Positions 42,695-53,385 of a stretch of DNA of 64,000 nt are shown here, one piece after another (position 1 is the stretch's first letter; each line of letters begins with the position of its first letter). Position numbers and translations under genes: made by a program. Location: the NCBI GenBank assembly GCA_021399445.1, contig JAJTUQ010000004.1, positions 5,518,001 to 5,582,000 on the forward strand. Direction: 5' to 3'. The notes below the pieces were generated by a model that had not been told where the DNA came from, did not search any database, and was given only the letters and a program-made list of their open reading frames with translations. Origin of the DNA: Xylogone sp. PMI_703. Taxonomy: Eukaryota; Ascomycota; Leotiomycetes.

Positions 42695-44090
42695 TTTGGA
42701 GGTATGAATGGAATTGAGAATAATACTTTTTTTTCCTTTTCTCTTTTTGTTACACGTACAGTTGCAGGTGCAGGTGCGCAAACAATATTAAATATTGAAC
42801 GAGGCTGTAGAAAGACTGGACAGAGGAACTAGCTAGTCGAGCCCGAGATCCTTAATTGTTCGACGAATATTTGACGTATGCAGTCAAAAAATAAATAGAG
42901 TCACGAGCGGGTCAATCTCTCGTGAATATAATCCAAGTGAATGAATTATATCATGATTGTTGCAGAGAAATGGTTAACAGTATCACGGCATCTTCGAGAG
43001 AGTTCGAGGGCAGTGGGGGCAGGTTCTGGATAAATATGCACCGCATGTGGGTTGATCCCTCACCAGCCCCACTGCGCCATAGTGCCCCTCCATCTCCTCC
43101 ATCCTTCGTCCTTCGTCCTTTGGGATGGGGACTTCATAGCGAGTATTGCTCCCTCAAACTATCGCAGCCGCCTGCAACATCACTTGCAGCGATGGTAGGA
43201 GAGGAAGGAATGAACGGGAGACTCAGGCCTTCCAACGTGTGTTGAGCGCTGGGTTTGCATTGGCGCGCTCTGTTTTGCTGAGGTTTCCGCCTCCGTAAGT
43301 CTCCGCGAACTTAAAATCCAACCGCAGCCAATCAGCGAGGCAGCAGCCACGATTGGCAGGTCACCAGATCTGGCACCCGATCTGACTGCAGCGATGCTTT
43401 GGGGGCAAAAAAGCTTTCGAGTCGTGCGGCATCTGAGGATCGATACGGCGTGAACCAGTTGAAGGAGCACGCTGAGCTGCAACGGCCACCAGGGGACGCA
43501 GGAGCAACAGACGAGCAACAGACGCGCCAGAGAGCTCTGTTGGGGCTTGCGAGGGGTTCCGGCACGCTGGGTTGGGGCCCGTGGGAATAGCCACTGCACC
43601 CATTGGCGGCTTGCCCCAGGGGCCCGTTGCTAGCGCGGGGTCATCTGGGCCAGCCGTGATTGGGCCGACCGTCGCAATGAATGCAGAAAGGGTCTCACGG
43701 CTGCGAAAGCAATACTGCAACTCCAGTGACACCTGCACTCGACGAAACCATAAGCTGTAAGTGGGGAGGCATACAGACGAAGATTATCTGTATTGGGGGA
43801 TTATGCTGCAACTGCAGATTTTTGCTGCATCTATCTATCTCTCGTCGCATATGGCTGCCCAATTGCCAAGGCCCGCGGGATTCCGTATTCAGGTCTTGAG
43901 TCCAGGGCCTGGGCCAGACTCGCCTCTTGTTATTGTGTTGCACTGGTGCTTCCGGCCCTCGGAGACATTGTGGAATGTTGGGCTGGAGTGTGTGTATGTG
44001 AATGTTTTTTGCCCCAGCTCCAACCTCTGGCAATGCTCTTGAGCGTGCTTGATTAGTCAAGCTTTATCATTATTGCTAGTTGAAGACACC
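42695..44090. other. GC-richer intergenic region without a gene
   Basis: About 1.4 kb. Between roughly 43,000 and 44,050 the GC content rises well above neighbouring spacers and ORFs open on both strands in several frames, a usual effect of GC richness. None shows domain-like sequence. The C/T-rich and upstream elements of the small membrane protein may lie in its first part. Confidence 0.4.
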
Positions 44091-45085
44091 TCATTGTTGG
44101 AAGCTCATGCTATATCCACCTGTATTCTCATCCTTGACCATCTTGAAGTTCTCAGTCGACAAGCCGAACGGTCTCAGGATACCATTTCCGAGCTAGTAAT
44201 AGTGTTGAGCCAATTTATACCAATTCGCACTAAATTAAAGTCGGGGAAGACTTACCTCCTTCAACTTCCCCATCATCTCCCCCATCTCCTTCTCCTGCGC
44301 AGCCTTGATCCTTGGTGGAAGCTCCCGCAGCTGTCTCTGAACCAGCTTCTTCTCTCCATCCCCTAAACTGCTCATCTGCGACAGTGTCTTGAAATCTAGA
44401 TCGTGGCGTTCAGTACTCAAAAGCATCATTTTGTATATGAGAGGTTACCAAAGTACCTTCTTCGGCGCCCTGCAAGGCTGCCCACCCTCCTTGTGCACTT
44501 CGAGCCCTGGCTCGCCTCATGAGGGCCTTTCCTTTTATTCTCTCCATATCGGCTTTTCGTCTTCCTGCCTCAGAAGTATCCTCCGCCTTTGTAGCCCCCT
44601 CGCTTATGATTTCTTCATCGGCCTCTTCTTCCTGCTCTTCTTCCTTTTCTTTTCCGTCTTCCTGCTTCTCTAGCTTTTCCAACAAGTCGATCGACGTAGT
44701 GGCAGATTTTATGGTCTCCTTCCAGTCTTCAAGCTTCAGATAACAGGCGGCCACATTGCTGTGTAGTACAGAGAGATCGTAGTAGAGGTAATTCGGACAT
44801 GTTGAGAGCGCCTTGTTGTATGTCTCTATCGCTTCCTTCAACGAACCTTTACCAAAGAGATCATTCGCAGTTGATTTCAGCTCGTTTGCTTCGTTGAGAA
44901 GTGACTAGGCACAGGCCTTAGCTATCTTGACACATGCATATTCGAGATTGTCCATTGGAGAACATGCTTACGGCTTCTTCATCAGGAGAGAACTTAATGA
45001 TCTCTTCTGGCTCCTTCGTAGAATCATCCTTCTTTGCGTTTGGATCCTTCGGTTTGCGCTCAAACCGTTCCGTGCGAGATGACAT
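44091..45085 (-). CDS. TPR protein of the TTC1 family
   Basis: Four exons (45085-44972, 44904-44457, 44395-44256, 44192-44091) with introns of 67, 61 and 63 nt give 267 aa. The N-terminus is acidic/basic ([19 protein letters not shown]). TPR helices follow: [19 protein letters not shown] with [10 protein letters not shown], then [29 protein letters not shown], and [28 protein letters not shown]. The last two are split by an acidic insert of Glu/Asp (about 105-140). The conserved end reads [33 protein letters not shown] and [13 protein letters not shown], which is diagnostic for TTC1-like proteins. Animal TTC1 is a cytosolic co-chaperone-like adaptor. A similar role in fungi is inferred. Confidence 0.85.
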
Positions 45086-45272
45086 GTTGAAAACTACAAA
45101 TATTTTGGAATTACCGTAATCTTGGTGCAGCCTCGTCACCAGGAAACCCGGCATGCGGAAATAGCCCCGCCCTGCCAAGCCTTGATAAAATGCCATACCC
45201 CGCGAATTCCGTTTTGCCTATCTATACCCCCCTAAGATAAGTGAACGCACAGTGTAAGGAGCTCTGCAAACA
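45086..45272. promoter_or_regulatory. Compact divergent promoter, TTC1-like / HAD phosphatase
   Basis: Only 187 bases separate the two divergent starts, so the promoters must overlap. No canonical element stands out. Confidence 0.35.
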
Positions 45273-46181
45273 ATGGGTTCCACGAGAACAGAGTAAGTCA
45301 AATTGATACCCTTCTCAAATCCATTCTACATACTTCAAAACTCACCACTCTCTACCCGTAGCTTTCCTCCAGTAAGAGCATGTCTCTTCGACATGGACGG
45401 CCTCCTCCTTGACACCGAAGACAAATATACCATCTGCACGAATGCCCTCCTCGCAAAATACGGAAGACCTGATCTCCCATGGTCCATCAAAGCAAAACTC
45501 CAAGGCCGGCCAGGGCCCGCCGCAGAAAAAATCTTCCACGACTTCGCGCAATTGCCCGTTTCTCTGGACCAGTACCGCGAGGAGTTAAAAGAGAAACAGA
45601 AGGAAATATTCCCAAGCAGCCAGCCATTGCCAGGTGTGGAGAAGCTCTTGAGTGATTTAGATAAGGCTACCACTGCTGAAGGGTCCGGGGCAGGGAGGAA
45701 GGTCCACATCGCCCTTGCGACGAGTAGTCATGAGGGCAATTTCAAACTGAAGACCAACCATTTGGAAGAGCTGTTTAGTGTTTTCCCTCATCATCGTAGG
45801 ATCTTGGGTGACGATATACGGATCAAGCCAGGGCGAGGGAAGCCGTTTCCTGATATCTATCTGCTTGCTCTTGAATCCATCAACTCAAGCCTGGAGGAGG
45901 GAGAACCGCCGATTACGCCCGAGGAGTGTCTTGTGTTCGAAGATAGTGTGCCCGGTATTGAAGCTGGACGGAGAGCCGGGATGAGAGTGGTTTGGGTACC
46001 GCATCCGGAGTTGTTTGTTGAGTATCAGGGCCGGGAAGACGAGGTCTTGGCGGGGTTGACTGGGGAGTGTGGAGACGTGGACATGCACCAGGTTGGGAAC
46101 ATTGGGGATGGGTGGGGAGTGAAGTTAACTACCTTGGAAGCGTTCCCCTATGAAAAATACGGCATCGTTGTGCAGGCATGA
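45273..46181 (+). CDS. HAD-superfamily phosphatase, HDHD1/GPP-like
   Basis: Two exons: a 20-nt first exon (45273-45292, MGSTRT) and 45362-46181, with a 69-nt intron. A single-exon reading from 45303 would use intron sequence as N-terminus. The product is 279 aa. It has all HAD motifs: I FDMDGLLLDT (about 15-24, nucleophile Asp then acid Asp), II ATSS, III Lys in GRGKPFPD, and IV EDSVPGIEAG. The helical cap between motifs I and II has the size of subclass I, as in pseudouridine-5'-phosphatase (HDHD1) and the yeast sugar-phosphate phosphatases. It should dephosphorylate a small phosphometabolite. The exact substrate cannot be read from the sequence. Confidence 0.88.
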
Positions 46182-46400
46182 TAGAATATAGAGGATCTAG
46201 ACTGGTTCATTGGTTTTCGATAGCATTTAGCGTTTAATTTGTAAGGTATATATAATCCGAGATAAAAACAAGATATCCCGTCGTAAAACTTATGGTATTA
46301 GTGGTAATGAAGATCTAAGTATCTCTATATATACTACATCCTTACTGATGCTATGCCAGTCATCCTTTCGATATACTCTGTCCAAAACAATGAACACAAT

Positions 46401-47659
46401 CTAGGAAAAGAAGAATGCGTTTCCTCCCGCATCTCTCTTGATTTCCTTCTGGTAATTTTTCTCCGGATCAAACTCCTGCCAAACGCTAGCAGGATAAATA
46501 TGCTTATTTCGTTCGTACCATCTTCTGTCAACTACTTTGGTGAATGTCGGATCGTCATCTACTCCCTCGAGGTTTGTGTATTCTGCTTCTTTAGCCTGTT
46601 TTGATTTCGCAGAGGGTCTGGAAAGAGGATTGTAGCTGTCCAGATTGCTCGAGCTAGAATCAGATTCTTTGGTAGACTGTGGGGGATCGGAGCTGTAGTC
46701 GAACAAACGTTGGTTGTTTGGTCCGACTGTCTTATTGATGATGAAGTAGTAAAAATCATAATGCTATATCCATGTTAGCTTTTCGCAAGAGATGTCTATA
46801 AATCCAGACTCAGCAGACTTACATGAGGAATAATTATGCTTCCTCTAACCAACATTAAGTCGTCAACTCCAACTCTTGCCCATTCTCTTCTAGCATTTGC
46901 CTTCTCGCCGACGCCTAACTCCGCGCCCACTTTTCTGCTCTTATCTAGAAACACCCAAACAAAGTCTCCCTTCTTCACCTTGCACACTCCACCGGGTATA
47001 TTTGTGCCATCGTAAAATACAAAGGGTATGCAAATCTCCGTCGCCTTGACCGCCTCTTGAATTACCAAAAACTCTTTGCGCAATGATTCCCTTGTCTGCG
47101 CCTCTCGTAATAACGCCGATTTTGTGAGCGCTTTAGGAATGACATTAACGGAAGCGTTTGCTGCTATTTTGGATTTTGACTGAGTCCCTTGGCTTGCAGA
47201 GACACCAGGAGTAGTTGATCTTCTGGGAGAAGCTGGCACTGAGTTTGAATCCTTAGGTGTAGGCGCCACATCTGTATTTTCACTAGCACCTTCTTCGTCT
47301 TCTACATCAAATGAGAGCTTTGGTGTGCCAACCTTTCGCTTCTTTTTCTTCACGATGGAGTCTTTAGGAGTAGAGGCACTGTACTATATCCATCAGCTGT
47401 TATCTAGCTATACCGTTGCCTTGAGTACTAACCCGTCAGGTGTCACCGCCCCAGGAGTTCCACGTCCGCTTCCTCCACTGAGCAGCGCATCTTGCGCATC
47501 TCGCTCCTTTTGCTCAAGAACTTCTGCGCGCCGCTTGCGGAAATCTGAAAGCGCGACAAGACCAACAGTCTGTGTGCTGAGAAGATCTTCTGCGGTTTTT
47601 GATTGAGAAGTGAATCGTGGGTTTGGTGTTGATGCGCCTGATGAAGGATTGGAAGCCAT
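46401..47659 (-). CDS. xap5: XAP5 (FAM50A) family protein
   Basis: Three exons (47659-47433, 47378-46823, 46763-46401) with introns of 54 and 59 nt. The joins read [19 protein letters not shown] and [13 protein letters not shown]. The product is 381 aa. The N-terminal half contains [17 protein letters not shown], a strong basic stretch (KKKKRK, nuclear localisation signal) and Ser/Pro-rich sequence. The XAP5 domain covers about 195-381: [59 protein letters not shown] and, near the end, [26 protein letters not shown]5/FAM50A proteins are nuclear and act with the spliceosome and chromatin. The tail after the domain is short. Confidence 0.92.
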
Positions 47660-48445
47660 GTCACATTGATGTTGCTCCAAGATTAGAGCTATTGCGATAA
47701 AACTTGAGGATCCAGGCACGAAATTTAAGTTGTGGCGCATGAAGACTGATCGGCACTAATTATGAGGCTTTTGTGGGGTTAGGAGGTGGCTTGACAGTTC
47801 TCCCCCCTATTAATGTGACTGAGGACATGGGTCTCTGGAGTGACATGGACACTTAAACACCACTACACCCCAACTAAAAATGCAAAACTATTGTATTAGA
47901 CCGATATCAAAATTAAAAATTAATAATGCCTGGAGAGTCTTAAAACAAAAGAAATGTCTTTCAAGGCCTTTGTTGAAGAAATCAGTGGGATCCTTAGAAA
48001 TTAGAATCTATGCCATCTCCTCCATGTGTCCAAATTATCATCTGTTCGTAAAAGAATATTCTATGGATATCATTGTCATCTACCAATAGACTCCTTGCTG
48101 TGCAATTCAAAACCAGCCTGATTCAGAATAAGAGCCAACTGCGGTAAGAGAACCGCATCAAAAGTTAGAAAGATGCAGAAGTTAACTGGTTGTCGTCTAA
48201 TGGCAATGCTAAAGTGATATAACAGTTCCCAAGTTGTTAGATACTGAAATTTTATTCGAAAGAAACACGTCAACCCGGTCGAAATGCAGAGATGAACATG
48301 TTTTGTTGAACTAGTGAGTGGAGTGGTGCGCCAAAGCCAAGAACGAGTGTATGCTGAGTAGCTGCAGAGAGGCGATTTAATGATATTGCTTTACTGAACG
48401 CAGAATTCAAGATTGAAGTTCCATAACATCCCCTTATTCCAATCA
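47660..48445. other. Intergenic region
   Basis: About 0.8 kb of mostly AT-rich sequence upstream of XAP5. Nothing beyond probable promoter and the 3' end of the next gene is visible. Confidence 0.45.
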
Positions 48446-50696
48446 TTAGAGTTCTGTAAAATCACTGATGCCAAGGTCTCCAAGATGGTATCCAAAAAGG
48501 CCGAATGGGTTGTCGATTGTACCAAGCGCCTCATTGTACAGCTGGTTTCCTTTCGTAGAGAACAGGCAAACACTACTCCGTTCGAAATTTTGCTTACCGC
48601 TCTCTAAGATGTCTCCACGCTCTAGCGCCAGTTGGACCAAGGAAGGGAATAGTGCCGTGATATGCCAATTCGTGTGGTAATTCTTAGTGAAGAATAGAAA
48701 TGTGCGGCCAATAAGATTAGGCAGGCTCGGGTGGAACCAGTCGTCGAATCTCAGGTCCTCGTTGTATGCTCTAGCATATGTGCGTAGTTCTTCAAGAGAG
48801 AGATTTTGAGCATGTCTTTTGCTAACCCCAAGAATGCGACAAATAGTTTCCTTATATTGGTGGTCGTCCAGCTGCGAACTTTGTCCGGATATAATGTTTC
48901 CAGTGTACGTCCTCTTACTCCGAGTCATAGCTCCAGCGGAACCGTATCCGTCCATCACGTTGCTAGCCTCTGGAATATACTCATCGTCGTCGTCATAATC
49001 ATTATCGGTGCATCTACCATTATTCATATCAAAGTTCTTTCGTTTGCGTCCCCTTTTGCTTTGTTTCATTGGCTGCTCACCGGAGACCTGCGCAGAACGA
49101 CGTTTTCTGGTTCTAATTGGTGCGTCTTGAACTTGATATGTTGGCGGTGACTGGCTTGCTACTTCTTCTCCATCCTCAGACTTCTCGGGGCTTGTTTCTG
49201 ACTTCAACCTTTGTAGATCTGCTACTCGGATACCGAGACGTTCCGCTGTCCGGCCAATCTCGTTTTGTCCGTCGCGTTTTCCATTGATAATCTTATTGTT
49301 GCGCTTCAGCTACAAAGTCGATTAGAAAATGAATATCCAGTCAGATTTTAGCCAACCGTATCACATACCTGGAGTTCAACCTTTGGAGCATCGACAAGGC
49401 GATGAATGTATGAAGGATCTAAGATAGATTTGCACATCGCTTTAGAGATCTATTCATAAGGAGTCAGTACAAAGAGGCAAATGCTGAGGTAGGTGAGCTT
49501 ACTCTACATCCTTCAATGATGGCATTCATACGAGCATCAAATGTAGGATACACATCTACACCTTCTCTCTTTCCCATATGATGTGCGTCAACCATAGATA
49601 CACCAAGCTGTGCGTCGCGGCAAGAAATCTTTATGCGAATTAGCTTCCAAGCGCTGGAATTATATGTCGAGGGACTCACAAATATTTCCCAACAAGCCAT
49701 TTCTATCGCTTGATCTGGCCAAGCTCCTTCCCTCATCTTTCTGACAGAGACGGCCTCAGCACCATTCTTTCCCGTCTTATCTATGACATTCGACGTATTT
49801 TTCATCGCATCAAAGAGTCTGTTAATATATACACGCTTCTGTGATGGATTCGTCGGGCACCCGGAGTCGCACTTTGCTCGAATAAGTCTGTCACGCTCGA
49901 TGGTAATACGCTGCCCAACAGCTCTAAGGTAACTGTCTTCGTCCGGAAATATCCCTATTCTGTGTTCATCAACATTCCTTTTTCCTACATTTCTGCCACG
50001 GGGGAGAACAGGATTTTGGCCCCCAAGAACATCTTGACTTTTGACACTCAATGAGGGCTCTAATCCATCATTCGACTCGGCTGCTAATGGTGCTTTAGAT
50101 GGACCAAAAATCAGGTGGGCATTGGGGCCTAGAGAATTGTAGTCAAAAGCTGGGTGAAACTGAGAGACTAAGAGCTGCTGTGGCAATCCAAAGTTTTGTT
50201 GGTTCTGCTCCTTCCGAGAAGCAACCAATTCTTCATGAAACTTGGAAAGTACCTCTTCTGGAATACCAGAGTGCTGCTGAGTTTTCTGATCATTAGGATT
50301 ATTAAATAAGGCCGGATCAATGTAATCATCAAAATTCACATCTTGCTCCTCTCCTGAACAACCTATATCACCAAATTCTACCACATTTTCACCAGGAAGT
50401 GGGAAATCATGTTGCTTGAATTGCGTTGTAAGAAAGCTGAAGTCTGGTTCTATATCCCGAGGACTGACTCGTGGATACACATAAGGCATTGATGGGGTTC
50501 CAAGTATTGGTGGTTCAGGGTAGCTGCTGAAATCAATAGAATCCTGACCTAGGTTCCATGGGAAGGGATCAGAAGTGGACTCGTTGGCATACAATGGATC
50601 GCATGCAGAGCTTTCTGCAGAATCAACTTGAGGACAACCAGGGCTATACATTGGGAACGGCCGCGTTCTCAATAGCCCCAATTGATCCGGCTCCAT
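48446..50696 (-). CDS. Large hypothetical nuclear protein (695 aa)
   Basis: Four exons (50696-49680, 49628-49503, 49449-49369, 49309-48446) with introns of 51, 53 and 59 nt. The first intron is a multiple of three without a stop, so retention would insert 17 residues. The N-terminal 240 residues are Pro/Ser/Gln/Asp-rich and probably disordered. Residues about 255-430 read like a conserved core: KRVYINRLFDAMKNT, VRKMREGAWPDQAIEMACWEIF, then DARMNAIIEGCR, ISKAMCKSILDPSYIHRLVDAPK and KRNNKIINGKRD. I have seen this core only in unnamed ascomycete proteins. Basic clusters follow (RTRKRR, KRGRKRK) with an acidic patch. A folded-looking C-terminal half contains ICRILGVSKRHAQNLSLEELRTYARAYN. The start at 50696 is the first ATG of the frame. 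A regulatory or chromatin role is a guess from composition. Confidence 0.72.
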
Positions 50697-52081
50697 TGCA
50701 AGACGTGGGGACTTCCCCACAGGAAGAATAAATCAGTAACTAAAACATTATGATGTTAGTTGCATTATCAGGATTGGTGTAAGGAGACTATGATAGAGTT
50801 GATAGGGAACAGGCCTCCCTGTTTCTCAGCAGGTACAAGGAGCTATTTCATAAATGATATCATGGTAAGAATAAATGAGAAATGGTGACAGACTCAAATG
50901 CTGACTGCGTAACGCAGTTGAAGTTCAAGGAGAATAGTGTATATGTCGTGGTTGGTTCTCTGAATACGGGTGCCGTGGTCGGCCAGAAGCTAAGTGCCAG
51001 TGGATAGTGATAGGTAATTGAAAGAGAGTTGTGATACTCCAATGTCTAAAGAGATTAGAATATTACGATACGATGCAAAAAAGTGTCAAAATGTCAACGA
51101 GAGGGTTATTCTTTAAATAGGCACCCCAATACCGTACTCTATATTCACTATATTCACTATATGCCATTGATCTAAATGCAATGTAGCTTTTCCATTCATA
51201 TGATGACAATGAAGTAAAATGGCGAAAACTATAGCGAGCTATAATAGCATCTACAAAAGGAAATTCTGAAGTTATTACTAGCCAACTAGGGAATTGTCAA
51301 AATAAGCGGGGCCTGATATTGGAACGTCAATAGGACAACAATAGCAGCTAGAGGCTGAATTAAGGCTAATAATCATAGTCAGAGCCTATTGCAAGAAAAA
51401 GTGACAATAGTACAATATCATGATCCCTGCTACTCGGATGATACTGTTCAGTTAACGCACTCTCTAAACCAGGCCTCATCAACTTCGATGAATGGCTCAA
51501 ATTCAACATCACTTTTGGACATATAACCGAAAATATAGGAAATAGCGAAAATGTAATAAGAAGTCGCATCCTCTAGATGAGCTATATTACTATATAGATG
51601 CTTCTGTATGGAGTCATTATCGATCTAGCTCAAAAGGTTTTCAGAGCACAATGGACATCTGGCTTCGCCACATGACTGGAACAGACATACGAATTAGATC
51701 CGTTATTCCTCCGAATATTTCTGCGCAAACTTACAGGTTTTAATGAAGATGTTACTTTAATAACCCCCTTCAATAAAGATATCATGTAGCCCAGAAATCA
51801 AAGTTAGCCCCTCTGGTGTAAGGAAGGACATGCTGGTCGCTAAAATCCTCTAATCCGTATCTTCCAAAAGATCATCGCCTTTCCAGACACGCGACTTGAC
51901 TGGAAATACGAATTCGTAATGAAGACCCCATATATTTTAGAGACGACTTACACAAACATCACGATATCATTAGGTTCATTAATGAGAACCCATACAGCCA
52001 TATGATTTGTCCGGACTCCAGACTCCGATTCCCTACAGTGTATGCAAGTGCCACATGGCGGATTTTGTCTCATAGGTCCCA
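50697..52081. other. AT-rich intergenic region
   Basis: About 1.4 kb upstream of the large hypothetical protein and downstream of FIP1. A short tandem repeat of tatattcac occurs near 51,140-51,160. A minus-strand 67-codon ORF at 51569-51366 has a hydrophobic start but no other support. Confidence 0.45.
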
Positions 52082-53166
52082 TCACCAATTTCGCCTTCCG
52101 CCCCGGCCTCTGCCAAAGTTTCCACCACGGTTTCGTGCATCTCCTCCTGCCATCATGTTTTGGTCGTAGCCAAAGCCCATCTGTTGGTTTTGGCCCTGAC
52201 CAAATCCTCCTTGACCTCCAAAACCTTGTCCTTGATTTGCAGCACCTGTAGCTCCCGCAGCAGCCGCCTGGTTGCCCTGCATTCCAGCAAACATTGCCGC
52301 TGGGTCCATCTGGGTTGGGTCTATACCGGAAGCCATCATTTGCTGCATCATTGCTTGCATCTCTGGTGGAATTCCCTCCATTCCGGGCATGGGTGGTAAC
52401 GTTGCTCCTCCCGCAGCTGGCATCCCGGGCATCCCAGGCATTCCACCCATAGCCATCATCATATTTAAATCTTCGAACATCTTCTTGTTGTTTGCCGCGA
52501 TTTTTTCTTGATTATATTCTGCCCGAAGCGATTCTTGTTTGCTGGCGTAGAGAGCCCATGTAAATTCATCGAATCCATAATTGAAGTAATCGGTAATGTC
52601 TGTCCCTGGCCTTCTCCATGGTTTATCATTTTCACCTAGGTCTGAAAAATGGTAAGCCAGGTGGTTCATTTCAAATATTTATAGAATATTACCTTCATCA
52701 ATATCAACCTGTGTAATCGGCTTCCCTGCAGGCTCGTAGATGGGTTTGGCGTCAACATCAATTTTAGAAGTCGCAATGCCTGGCAGATCGGCTCCCGAGA
52801 CAGGCTTTGCCGATGTTTCCTTCTTTGCCGCTACGGGCTTGGTGGGGGCATCATTGGAAGTGGTTCGTTGGGGAATATTTCGAATCTCATTATATCGCGA
52901 TTGTCTATATGGTTAATAGTAAAATAGATATATATGGGGCAATGTAACTCTTACGGTGGCGGAGCGGCTTTTGAGCCATCTTTCCTTTCAGTTATTATAT
53001 CAATATCTGAATCTTCTTCTTCGTCCTCTTCTTCCCCCTCCTCCAAGTCTCCTTCTTCCTGCTTGGGTGCTTGAGCTTGAGAAGTCTCTTCGGATTGGTG
53101 CTGTTGAGTAGTGGGCTCTATAGGTTCCTCGGGGGCATAAAAATCATCATCTTCGTCAATATCCAT
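52082..53166 (-). CDS. FIP1: mRNA 3'-end processing factor Fip1
   Basis: Three exons (53166-52955, 52904-52693, 52641-52082) with introns of 50 and 51 nt, 327 aa. The N-terminus is strongly acidic (MDIDEDDDFYAPEEP; EEGEEEDEEEDSDIDI, about 40-60), as in Fip1, where it contacts poly(A) polymerase. The Fip1 core follows at about 140-195: an acidic lead (VDIDEDLGEND), then KPWRRPGTDITDYFNYGFDEFTWALYA, the signature that binds CPSF30/Yth1. The C-terminal half is Met/Gly/Pro-rich (repeated GMPGMPGMP) and Gln/Gly-rich, ending in an RGG-type tail (GRGRGGRRNW). The protein belongs to the cleavage and polyadenylation factor in the nucleus. It is divergent from NUP49 with 219 bases between starts. Confidence 0.95.
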
Positions 53167-53385
53167 ATTGAAATTCCAATTGAACCTTTAATATAGAACG
53201 ACACTTGCATGCAATTGCAGTACCGTATATTTCGATGGTTGGCCTTATGGCGGAGGTTCAGTTAAACATTACAGGGGTAGCAAGCAACCCTGCCAGTTTC
53301 TCGCTTAGCGCGTTCTCTGGCGCGCAACTTCCCTTAGTTCGTCACTTCCCTAGCTCTACAAATTTGAGAGCGTTGGTCCGGTAAC
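53167..53385. promoter_or_regulatory. Compact divergent promoter, FIP1 / NUP49
   Basis: The 219 bases between head-to-head genes must carry both promoters. A CCAAT-type motif (CCAATTG) lies close to the FIP1 start. No TATA box is evident. Confidence 0.4.

Noticed and set aside
45303..45365. Alternative N-terminus of the HAD phosphatase (MIPFSNPF...)
   Set aside because: This reads through a 69-nt intron; the spliced form starting MGSTRT joins directly to the conserved FPPVRACLFDMDG.
51366..51569. 67-codon minus-strand ORF with a hydrophobic N-terminus, resembling a secreted peptide
   Set aside because: AT-rich sequence easily gives hydrophobic codons, and there is no cysteine pattern, cleavage-site support or neighbouring exon.
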